In this document: piece by piece, positions 33,592-43,064 of the stretch
Position numbering within the stretch: the first letter of the stretch is position 1
How the letters are laid out: each line of letters opens with the position of its first letter
Source: Halichondria panicea
Lineage: Eukaryota; Porifera; Demospongiae; Suberitida; Halichondriidae
Assembly (NCBI RefSeq): GCF_963675165.1
Contig: NC_087385.1
Span: 6,622,912-6,686,911 of the forward strand
Length of the DNA: 64,000 nucleotides
Direction: 5' to 3'
Notes under the pieces: generated by a model
Told to the model about the DNA's origin: nothing
Database searches by the model: none
The model's input: the letters and a program-made list of their open reading frames with translations, nothing else
Position numbers and translations under genes: made by a program

Positions 33592-34476
33592 CTACCTAAC
33601 ATCAAGTTCTAACTGTTCCTGCAACGCTTGTCTCACTAACAACTGCAGCTCTCGTGCACTTGTTCTTGAAAGCACTCCATTCACAGAATAGTAGCAAAGT
33701 CTGTAGCACAAACTAACTCGTCCTTCCAACGCATACTTGTCTACACATTCAATGGATTGCACAGTATCTCCAGTCACTCGCTTCACAGTATCTATCAACT
33801 TGGACTCATCAAAGGCAACTAATCCACCACACCAAAAGCTCACATCATGTCTGTACTCTGGTGGAAACAAGGACTTGGCAGTTCCAGGCAGCATGAATGT
33901 ATGCATAAGAGCACCGTCCAGCATAAAGCCTTTGTCTTGACCACGATAGCCAGTTGGTGTATAGTTAGGGAATTCAGTTATACTGAAAGGCTCTACTTTG
34001 GTTAACACGAGACCTGCTTCGGCTGCCATTTCGACAACTTTCCACGAGTTTTCAAATCCTCTGTTCTGACAGTCGCTAGGTGTTCCTCCCTGTCCTCTGC
34101 ATAACGACATTACAACTTTTCCCGATGGTGACATCATCAGTCTCGACGCAGACTTGAAGAAAGATTCCAATAGTTCTCGATTCTTCTGTATCTTACTTTT
34201 TCCACCAGTGTGAGGAAAATTGAATATCACTCTATCGTACTTGACTTGTAGTTCCTGCAAGCAGAGGCAGGCCTCTAGTTGTGTTCCATCTACCTTGTGT
34301 AGGACTGTAGCTCCCATGGTGAGCAGCTCTTCTTTGTTTAGTACAGTTTGAGGACATTTTAATGATTCCTCTTCACTTTCATATCCTGTGGCTACAAGCC
34401 TTAATGGAGATTTCTTCAGCAAAGAGAGAGAAAAGGAGAAATTACCATCACCTACTATCAAGACACTCTCACACAT
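33592..34476 (-). CDS. BMT5/FDXACB1-like Rossmann methyltransferase (DUF2431)
   Basis: Intronless 294-aa protein starting MCESVLIVGDGNFSFSLSLL. GDGNFSFS is the S-adenosylmethionine-binding signature of the DUF2431 family, whose yeast member Bmt5 methylates 25S rRNA uridine N3. Further family blocks are YDRVIFNFPHTGGKSKIQKN, VVMSLCRGQGGTP and FPNYTPTGYRGQDKGF. In animals this domain usually forms the N-terminus of FDXACB1, followed by a ferredoxin-fold anticodon-binding domain. Here the frame stops after a short tail (RQALQEQLELDVR), so that domain seems absent. It is convergent with the ninein gene (256 bp between stop codons). Its target RNA in animals is not known to me. Confidence 0.85.
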   Translation of the reverse strand: MCESVLIVGDGNFSFSLSLLKKSPLRLVATGYESEEESLKCPQTVLNKEELLTMGATVLHKVDGTQLEACLCLQELQVKYDRVIFNFPHTGGKSKIQKNRELLESFFKSASRLMMSPSGKVVMSLCRGQGGTPSDCQNRGFENSWKVVEMAAEAGLVLTKVEPFSITEFPNYTPTGYRGQDKGFMLDGALMHTFMLPGTAKSLFPPEYRHDVSFWCGGLVAFDESKLIDTVKRVTGDTVQSIECVDKYALEGRVSLCYRLCYYSVNGVLSRTSARELQLLVRQALQEQLELDVR

Positions 34477-34997
34477 TGGTATTATTATTATTTACTAAAG
34501 ATCGTCTTAATAACAAACATCATTTAATGCATATCTGGTAAAAGTCAATATTTAATTTATTTATTTAATTTATTTATTATTTTATTAAGATTATTATCTA
34601 GTAAACTATTAGTTATAAATGTGTTAACGATCCTTACCAAAACAATACAATCGAAATTGATGTTGTACAAGTTGGTGTAAAAATACACTGAAGTACAGTA
34701 AATTATGTTTGATATAAAAGCCATGAAAATACAGCTGAGAGATTAATAAAACAGTTTTAAAGTACTACCTAAATGCTTCCATGAATAAAGCGGATGAGGA
34801 AAACGCAACACAAAATAACAAAATAATGATGAAACACAAACTCAATTTTTAAAGCAGTCTAAACTGTTAAATGCAACACACACACACACACACACACACA
34901 CACTGACTAAACATAACCACACAATTGTGATAAACTGGGTAACAAACATGGTACACCACATGGTACTACAACATACCCTATACAAAGTTATCTACAC
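34477..34997. other. Intergenic AT-rich region with CA repeat
   Basis: Between the methyltransferase start and the stop of the next minus-strand gene. Very AT-rich at 34545-34600 (TTTATTTAATTTATTTATT) with a CA microsatellite at about 34877-34903. No gene recognised; it should contain the methyltransferase promoter. Confidence 0.5.
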
Positions 34998-37386
34998 TCA
35001 AGTAGGCACAGTCACCACCGCAGTATTAGCAGGTAATATATGTCGGGGCATAGCCTCAGGGCCATAGTGACTGGGAAAACCAGACCCTTCTTGCTTGATA
35101 TTATCAGATTCAGCACGATAGCATCTCTTATCAGCCAGGTTGACCACTGCATAAGACTCCTTCTTGTCTCCACTGGGACTGATCTCGCCGTCCGTCATAT
35201 CTTTACGCCGTTTCGTACTCGTCACTCGAAACCTCTTTTTGGTGAAATCCAGTTCGACAACTTCCTTGACATCGTCACGCTTTGATTGCCTAATAGGGTC
35301 GAGACGTTCTCCAAATCCAGTGATGTTGTCCATACTCTTAGCGGGCCTTCCACTGGACCCAACCTCCAGGGGACCGTTCTCGTAGGCATGCCCAGGACGT
35401 GAGGGACTGCCGCTGGATTTCTTGAGAGAACCCTCTCGAACAGGCTTCGAGTCGGACATTGCTCTGACTTTTGGTAAGATGACCATGTTGCCTCCCCCAT
35501 CATTTCCACGGCTATCAAACACTTCCGAGTAGGTATCAATCGAAGTGCTGATGATCTTTGTTGAAGGTGCACTGGGTTTCACTGTTTTGTCCAATAAGAA
35601 GTGGTCAGCTGGGAGATAGTCTATCGGATTGTTGTAATCCCCAATCCGAGGAGTGGAGCCGACAGTGGGAGGAGGGGCTGTATCCTGGTAGCCATTGGTA
35701 GAGCGAGAGGGGGCGGATTGATGATGTGTTTCCGTGGTGGTAGTTTTCAACAATGGCTTAGTGGTCTCAATCTCTATGTCTTCATAGCCAGGTGAAGGTT
35801 TAAAAAATACCTGCTCTCTAGACTCTGGATGTATCGTAACTATTGTGGGAGCATTTGGAGAAGCATGCTCTTGGGTATGTTCTGGTTGGCTCATGGCCAG
35901 TTGTGCTTCTTCGTACTCATCTCGTTTCTTATGATACTCGTCCAACAGCTCCTGTGCATTGTCTGCTGTCAACTGACCAGGCTCCAGGTTCTCTGGTGTC
36001 CGTACCTCATCCGGCAGGAAGGCAAGATCATTGACTGCTGAATAGTTAGGAGCAGTGGCCTTTGAGCGAGGCTTGATGGGAGTGGGAGGGGACTGCTCTA
36101 GATGACTGGGGGAGTCTAGTGCAGTCTCTCTCTTGTATTCTGTCAGTCTGTGTGTTGGGTAAAGACAACCGGTGGTTAAAACAATGTCATAGAGGAAAGA
36201 CAGTTTACATTTACAACCAGAAAAGGTGGTTATCACAACAAAACAGGCCATGCAATTATCATGAGGGCCAGTACAAAGACAAAGGCATCCCATTCATCCA
36301 GTACAATGGTCTCCCATGCAGTTAGATGGATTCAATAGCCCTATCTGGCCTCAGAGATCAAGGGAGGAAAGGGTCTACCTAATAAGCAATAACAGACACC
36401 TTGTCCAACACTAATCTGCCCTACTATGAAGACAACCACATGTCTACATGTACACAGTGTATATAACCTTTATTAACAGTTGGCCACAATACAGCTTCGA
36501 TCTTGTAGTGAGCATAAGAGACATTTTGGGACAGTTGCATTTGGTAAACAACCAGAGATACTACAAGCTAGTGTCAGAGATACTACAAGCGGAGATACTA
36601 CAAGCTGGGTGTCAGAGACTACCACTTTAAGCGAGCACAGGGTGTGGTGAAGGATAGACATGCAGGTTAATAGGGTGACAATATTTAGAGTGCCTGGTTT
36701 GTTGCACATAATGTAATTTGAATGCTTGGCAGAATACATTAAGTGGCTAGTGGATTTTCACTACACTGACTTCAAACTTCAAAACAGCCCCTAAGCCAAA
36801 CAAACCGGCTGACAGGACAACTGAACCCCTAACAATATACAATATCTCATTCAAGCCCTAACATAATAAATCCCTCCTTTCAGTGACTCTAATCAACACA
36901 CCACTTAATACTGCTTGGCATTTGATGGGGTTGTGTTGAATCTTTGCTATTATAATAGTGACCTCTCAATTACAATTGCATTCAAACTCACTCAGTGTTG
37001 ATCTCTCTCTTCTCATAGTGGGACACTCTTCTCTCTGCAATGAACAATGGCCGTGTGATTAATGATCGTGTGAATGACGTTTATAGCAAACAATCCATTT
37101 ACCAATTAAATTATTTTTGACTGTTTGTACAGAAGGTGCTTGTACAAACTATGTGATCAAAGGCCAAGCTGTCTCAACAACATGCAGCTAGAAACAAAAA
37201 CAATTTTAGAGAGAGGGAAATTCTAATAATAATAATTATGGTAAGTGCTGACAATAACTCACTTAGTATTTCAATCTCCCTCCTTGTCTTGTACCACAAA
37301 CACAAGAACAACAGGACAAATGCCAACAGTCCCACACCCACTAGCACCGCTATCACCAAGGCAACCACAGCAACGGTCATAGCCAT
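34998..37386 (-). CDS. Single-pass membrane protein with long disordered tail, unrecognised
   Basis: Predicted 438 aa from exons 37263-37386, 36992-37034 and 34998-36147 (1317 nt). The N-terminus MAMTVAVVALVIAVLVGVGL, then LAFVLLFLCLWYKTRRE, is one strongly hydrophobic helix followed by a basic stop-transfer, implying an uncleaved signal anchor with the remaining ~400 residues in the cytosol. The tail is rich in Ser, Pro, Thr and charged residues. It has motifs that could bind adaptors, such as PGYEDIEIE, TPNYSAV and DFTKKRFRVTSTKRRKD, but no folded domain I recognise. The start at 37384-37386 is the first ATG after an upstream AG, so a 5' untranslated exon probably exists; a GTAAGA donor on this strand is visible at about 38217-38222. 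Function unknown. Confidence 0.68.
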
Positions 37387-38616
37387 CTCAGCGATTATGT
37401 CCGTCACTACAAAATATACATTACTAGTTATTCTTGCAACACTGGCACTACTCATGTATCGTACACTGGCACTACTCATGTATCGTACAGTGCATTCAAA
37501 AAGGAAATAAAACAAGTGTACAACAGCTGAAAGTGTACTTGACCTTACGTTGGGGCCATCCTGTGAGGAGTTGTGCAATATTTACACAATGTGGTCTAGT
37601 AATAACCAACCACGGGGTATTGTGAGATCAAGTGGATACAGCCAGACAAGCGTACCAGTACTCATGTCACCACTTCAAGAGGCAAACATTTAAGTGCAAC
37701 AGTTATCCAAATATGCCATACAGAACACTATTATTCAAATACACTGAAGCTGGCTGATACATGTACAAAACACTATTAGAAGTAATAATCAGAATACTGT
37801 GCTCAATAATAAACCACTACCACCAGTGCAGTAGGATATTATTATTCTCCAGACAATAAAGCCGTAGACTAGACAACTTTAGAAAAGAATTAAAGGGGTC
37901 TGGCTCTAGATCTATCTAAGGTTAGCAATAGGCACGCTGAATACATATTAAACCAATAGGGGAGGATTATCTTACGAAACTGGCTGGCCTCAGCCTCGCA
38001 TCGTACACTGCAAGCCCATACAGCCGGCCTGTGGTTAGCTAATTAGCCCAACATGCTCCAGCTATACCTGTCAAGTGCAGCTAGCTATATAGAGCTAGAG
38101 CTCATGTATTTCATTATCACCCAATAAAATTACTGCAGAGATGCTATCAATGCACACAATCTATGGAAGCTTACAAACCTACTACTACACACACAGTTGG
38201 CAAATATGAAATTTTTTCTTACCTTGAGCTAACTAGCTAGCTGAGAGGTGTTCAACAGCAGGAGGATATGGTTGGGTGATTCTAGGCAGCTCTGGCCTGG
38301 CCTACAGACAGTTCTTGTGTCTGCTAGCTGCTCTTGTCAGTCCACACAACACTGCTCCACCTGATATCCTGTATCAGCGACCTCTCTTCACAACGCTTCC
38401 TAACTACAGTGTAGTATCTTGTGGTTCAAGTGGCATGCCGTCTGACCGGACTCGACCAGCTTTGCAAGAAAAGGTGGAAGCCACTCAGCTGTAGTTGAGG
38501 GGAGTGGCTCAAGTAGGTGTAGCCTGCAGGCACTGCTGAATCAGCATTATCTGAGTTGTGGATCTCCCCTGCATGTCCATGTCACAGTGTGTGCTGCCAC
38601 AGTACAGTCCTTCATC
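37387..38616. other. Divergent intergenic region, membrane protein to TAF7
   Basis: Should contain promoters for both divergent genes and a probable 5' untranslated exon of the minus-strand gene near 38223-38280. A 23-bp unit containing GGCACTACTCATGTATCGTA is tandemly duplicated at about 37442-37488. A 72-codon frame at 38276-38494 lacks an ATG start and looks like chance. Confidence 0.45.
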
Positions 38617-39192
38617 ATGTCAGCAGTCTCAGATCCTGCCAAAGAGCATCAGCTCATCCTCAGGTTGCCTGCAGTGAGTCCTGGGTAGCTAGTAGTACAC
38701 ACACGCTCCATCACTGTGTACGTACTGGTGTGTGTGTGTGTGCAGGATCATGCTGACAAGGTTAGGGGAGCAATGAAGCATGGCACACTGGACGAGCGTC
38801 TCCAAGTAGAGTTTATCAGTGCGTTACTTGCAACATGTGTACCTAGCAACCTACATCACTATCTCCTTTACCTGCGCAGGAGATGAGATTGGTGAGATGC
38901 GCAGAGCCAGAGTAAAGCTGGACGAGGAAACATTACCAGGAAAAGTTAGTGAATCACTATCCTCATAATATGTATTACAGTATGAGACATCCATAACTAA
39001 TGGCAACCCCCCCACACACACACACACCCACACACACCACACACACACACCCACACACTCACCCACACCACACACACACACACACACTCACCCACACCAC
39101 ACACACACACACACACACACCCACACACTCACCCACACACACACACACTCACCCACACTACACACACACACACACCCACACACTCACCCACA

Positions 39193-39266
<74 letters not shown>

Positions 39267-41574
39267 CTCATTGACCTCCCAACCATCATTGAGAGCTATA
39301 AGACTCTGGACAACAAGAACTTGTACAAGACAGGGGACATTTCTCAGATGTTGGTGTGTTCTGATGACCCTGACACGTACACCCCACCAGCTAGAGGGGC
39401 CTCCATTGATGACATGACTGCCTCCAGGAAGAAGGAGCTCTACAAAACCTTCACGACCAATCATGGCAGTGAGTGGCACACAGTACGATACATGTAGGTG
39501 GCCATACAACCAATCATGGCAGTGAGTGGCACCTAATCCGTAATGAATGTTATACTCCACAAGAATATTGACCATTAATTTTGTGTTTGCTAGGTTGAGC
39601 ATTAGACGATGGTATAGTAACCATGGCATTACCTTGACAGTATCATATGTACAATGGTTCCTTCTCAGTTACTCCACCGATGAAGAATGTTAGGAAGAGA
39701 AGATTTAGAAAGACCAAGACCAAGAAGGTAGGAAGCTAATGTGTCTACTAGCTCTGATGAGAGTTACCATTGTGCAGATGATTGATTCTCCTGAAGTAGA
39801 GAAAGAAGTGAAGCGCTTACTGAGGGCTGACACCTTTGCTGTCAATGTCAGTATCCTAGCAAATGGCTGCATTATATACAGTCCACACAAGTCGGAGGTG
39901 GTTGGTACTAACCACCTCTAGGCCTAGAGTTTAATTACCACGAGGCAAATTGCAAATTTGTGTGCTGTTGAGATTGTGGGATTGAAAATGATTATAGCCA
40001 CTAACACACTGCCCACTGATTATGTTCTGTGTACTTAGAATAATTGATTTAGCACGCACTGTGTCAGTTTCATCATGTCTGATGGTTTCCTGAGCTGGTA
40101 TTAGCCTTCAAGGTTGTCAATGACGACAAGCAGGATGACAGTCAGAGGTGAGTGTATGTATTATGGGATACATAACGCTGTGTCCGCATGTATAGACACT
40201 GTTCTATGATTGTTTTCACTTCTTTTAGCGTGTGATAGTGTTGTTGCTTTTAGTAGTGACAGCTGTGCCAACATTTTTGTAGGTATAGAGAGTGCTCTGG
40301 GTCAACACTAAGTAATGATTATTTGCTTAATGCCTAATTAGGATAATTGTATGCCCAAAGATACACTAACAGTACAATTATTTGTTTCATGCTCTCATTT
40401 GCTGAGTGGTGTGGTCATGTATTGGCTGGGGTGTGTCATAATGGACTCAGCTTAGTTGATACCACTTAGTACATATGTTAACTTAATCCCACATTCCCCC
40501 CCCCACACACACACACACACACTCTCTCTTTCTCTACAGTGTGATGTCCGACAGTGTGTCCCGATCCCAGACCCCCGGGATGATGGTAGACGAGGACTCT
40601 CTCCTCTCCCTGCCCTCGGACTATACCCCTGACGACAAGTCTGAGCTAGTACGCATCCTAGAAGAGGTCAGCTGCTCCTCCTCCAGTGAGGAGAGTGAAG
40701 ATGAGGAGATCAGTGTTATCGACGAGCCTGGAGGTGGGATAGAGGATCATTAATAATCTACTGCTGCCTAGTATGACTTTTTTGGGGCCCTAAACTTTAA
40801 TGTCTCTTTCTAAGCGTTGACATTGGATCAACGGTATTAAAATTATGTTCAACTACAACTTCAACCCCCTCTGTTTAATCAATGTTTTGACTCTTTCAGC
40901 TGCCATAACTTGAATTCCATGGATCTAATTTCAACGATTTTCTGAAAGCTTAGAAAGAGACCTTTCAAACGGTACCATCAAAGTTCATATTTGAGCGATA
41001 AAACTATTTGCTAATTTGGCCACACCATGAATAATAATAGCCCATGGTCCAAGGCCGAAAAATGACAAATTCTGGTCCCAACAAAATTTTGAATTGAAAC
41101 ACATCATTTGAAAGGTCTCTCTCTAAGCTTTCAGAAAATCATAAAATGTTTGACATTGGATCAACGGTACTAAAGTTATGGCTGTTGAACTACAACCCCC
41201 CCCCCCCCGTTACTCTTTAGTAATAGTGTCCAAGTTTGTAGCTTCACCTCTCTCTCTCTTGTCAGGTGACAGCGAGGAGGCCAGTGAGCTGAGGGCAGCT
41301 GCACAAGACCTGGAGACTCAGATTGAAGAACAAAAACTAAAGATCCAGAACACTCCTAAAATACTGCGTGTAAGCTATATAGTGTCTATACTTACATTGC
41401 CCACTGTGCTTAATTAAATTCTCTTGTAGGCTCGTTTTGAAACATTTCTTGATGAGCTGGAAAAACAACACCGCAGTATATTGGACCAGGTTAGTTGCCA
41501 TGGCAGCTAGTGAAGACATTGTTTATAACTGTCATTATATATTTCTTCCTCTGCAGCTATCAAGCTTGAACTGA
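38617..41574 (+). CDS. TAF7: Transcription initiation factor TFIID subunit 7
   Basis: 317-aa TFIID subunit that contacts TAF1 in transcription initiation. Exons: 38617-38673, 38746-38818, 38880-38944, 39267-39468, 39669-39727, 39778-39846, 40095-40147, 40540-40733, 41266-41369, 41430-41489 and 41557-41574 (954 nt). Blocks matching human TAF7: HQLILRLP (QFILRLP), [21 protein letters not shown] (LVDLPCVMESLKTIDKKTFYK, quoted in part), [16 protein letters not shown] ([16 protein letters not shown]), and [15 protein letters not shown] ([15 protein letters not shown]). The C-terminal half has an acidic Ser cluster ([18 protein letters not shown]) and a terminal coiled coil. The junction 39846/40095 is the least certain; [14 protein letters not shown] after it resembles the human WEIIAEDE segment. 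An intron carries a long CA microsatellite. Confidence 0.93.
39005..39263. repeat. CA microsatellite in TAF7 intron
   Basis: About 255 bp of interrupted CA/CCA repeat (CACACACCCACACACTCACC units), ending directly at the TAG acceptor (39264-39266). It forms the polypyrimidine context of that splice site. Confidence 0.95.
40895..41200. repeat. Fold-back repeat family B, full element in TAF7 intron
   Basis: The left arm (GCCATAACTTGAATTCC, ATTTTCTGAAAGCTTAGAAA, CCTTTCAAACGG) is the approximate reverse complement of the right arm (CATTTGAAAGGTCTC, TAAGCTTTCAGAAAATCAT, AAGTTATGGC). A direct duplicate of TGACATTGGATCAACGGTA precedes it at about 40818. Confidence 0.7.
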
Positions 41575-41741
41575 CTTAGTTTTTTTGTTTTGTTTTGTTT
41601 TCGTTTTACCTTACACACACACACACACACATACACACTTAGTACATGCTCCCTAACAATTTATCTTTTTGATCTATTTAACTTTTTTCTGGCAATAAAC
41701 TTGAACATGAAAGTGTACAATGACAACAATAATAATGTAAT

Positions 41742-42818
41742 TCAGGCAATGAACATACTAATCAATGTTCTGAGTACATGATTGTTCATGTCAGCTATGC
41801 TCTTCTTGAAGACTCCCTTAGACTCCACAGAAGGATACAGCATGCCAGCTCTATCAATGTAGACAAGATTCTTGACTCCTTCATTCAAACTATCAGTCTT
41901 CAAGGTGTTGAGTTGGTACCACAAAAACGAAAACCTCTGTCCGTTAGTTACAATACATTGAGCACACTCGGGTGTGGGAAGGTCTTGTCCTATCATCTCC
42001 TCTCCATACTTGGACACTGCCTGAGCATACAGCCGTCCAAATGTGAAAATAAGTCCTTTTTGCACGAGTTGTATCTCGGGGACGCCTTTGCTTGGTGGTT
42101 CTATGTAGCTTCCGTTATCAAGCACAATCAGAGTGTGAGCGTGTGGGTAGTGGGCGGGGCTTGTATCGACAGCGCCAGTGGAGAATGTATTGTTCACTTG
42201 GTGCTTCTTGAGATCAGCAAATGTCAATGTATTCTGTAACGAGTTGAAGTCGAAATCCACACTTCTTTGAATCGTTTCCGTGTTGTAAAATTGCTCTAAA
42301 GGCTGTTGAGTGTTCAGGACCATGTCCACCTTGCCACGTACTGTCATCCTGTCCTCCCCACAAGACCAGCCGGCCGAGATGAAGGGCTCCAATGAGAGGT
42401 GCAGGTTATGCAAGTGGGGATACTCAGCAGCGTGGGTGAGGGACATCTTAAACAGGTTCAGCATGAGAGAAATTGGAAAGTTTTTGTGGCTGCCGTTCGT
42501 GCGATCTCTCGGCTTGTTTTTGTGCTTCATTTTCACCTCTTTCATTTCGTACACTCGAGACGAGAGGATAGTTGGAGATATCAAGGATTGAAATCGATCC
42601 AGTTCTAGTCCATTCCTTACTTGTGTGAATGATTGTGGGTATTTGTCTAGTGTCTGTGTTTTTGTCCACAGTAATGCCTGGAGGTCAGCCTCCAGGGTCT
42701 CTTGCTTGGGGTGGTACACATAAGCTTCTTTCAAACTGCTCAAGCTTCTTTTTGCAGGTCTACTGATGGCGGCAGCAAACTTGGAGACGGGGAAATTCTT
42801 GGAGAGAAGAGACGCCAT
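41742..42818 (-). CDS. Mitochondrial ribosomal protein of the mL37/mL65 family
   Basis: Intronless 358-aa protein starting MASLLSKNFPVSKFAAAISR, a basic, hydroxylated mitochondrial-targeting-like N-terminus. The late block CIVTNGQRFSFLWYQLNTL, with NEGVKNLVYID, resembles the C-terminal region shared by the related mitoribosomal proteins MRPL37 (mL37) and MRPS30 (mL65). I cannot separate the two by eye. The length is close to human MRPL37 (423) and MRPS30 (439), though somewhat shorter. It is convergent with TAF7 (167 bp between stop codons) and divergent from the MASK gene (246 bp between start codons). Confidence 0.6.
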   Translation of the reverse strand: MASLLSKNFPVSKFAAAISRPAKRSLSSLKEAYVYHPKQETLEADLQALLWTKTQTLDKYPQSFTQVRNGLELDRFQSLISPTILSSRVYEMKEVKMKHKNKPRDRTNGSHKNFPISLMLNLFKMSLTHAAEYPHLHNLHLSLEPFISAGWSCGEDRMTVRGKVDMVLNTQQPLEQFYNTETIQRSVDFDFNSLQNTLTFADLKKHQVNNTFSTGAVDTSPAHYPHAHTLIVLDNGSYIEPPSKGVPEIQLVQKGLIFTFGRLYAQAVSKYGEEMIGQDLPTPECAQCIVTNGQRFSFLWYQLNTLKTDSLNEGVKNLVYIDRAGMLYPSVESKGVFKKSIADMNNHVLRTLISMFIA

Positions 42819-43064
42819 AGTTCATGCCATGTGGGTGTTTATTAGACTTCAATGTTTCAACTCCACGTGGTTGCTTTCCTAAAGTTAGAACAGAAAACAG
42901 AAAATGGCTACAATCTATCAGACTTTGGATAAGGAATGAAGAGTTTCTCAAGCCAATAAAGGTATATATACACACTATGAGCCCCAAATAGCACACACTC
43001 ACGCCGGCCACCCTCTCTTATTTACTCCTAGACTGCTCTGTGAACACAACTGTGGGGGTCAGGG
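42819..43064. promoter_or_regulatory. Putative bidirectional promoter, mL37-like/MASK
   Basis: 246 bp between divergent start codons. The region must hold both 5' UTRs and core promoters unless distant untranslated exons exist. No specific motif is claimed. Confidence 0.4.

Noticed and set aside
38276-38494. 72-codon open frame upstream of TAF7
   Set aside because: It has no ATG start (begins at GTG), resembles no family, and lies where TAF7 5' UTR or promoter is expected.
39129-39629. Long Val/Cys repeat frame on the minus strand
   Set aside because: Translation of the CA microsatellite plus the antisense of a TAF7 exon.
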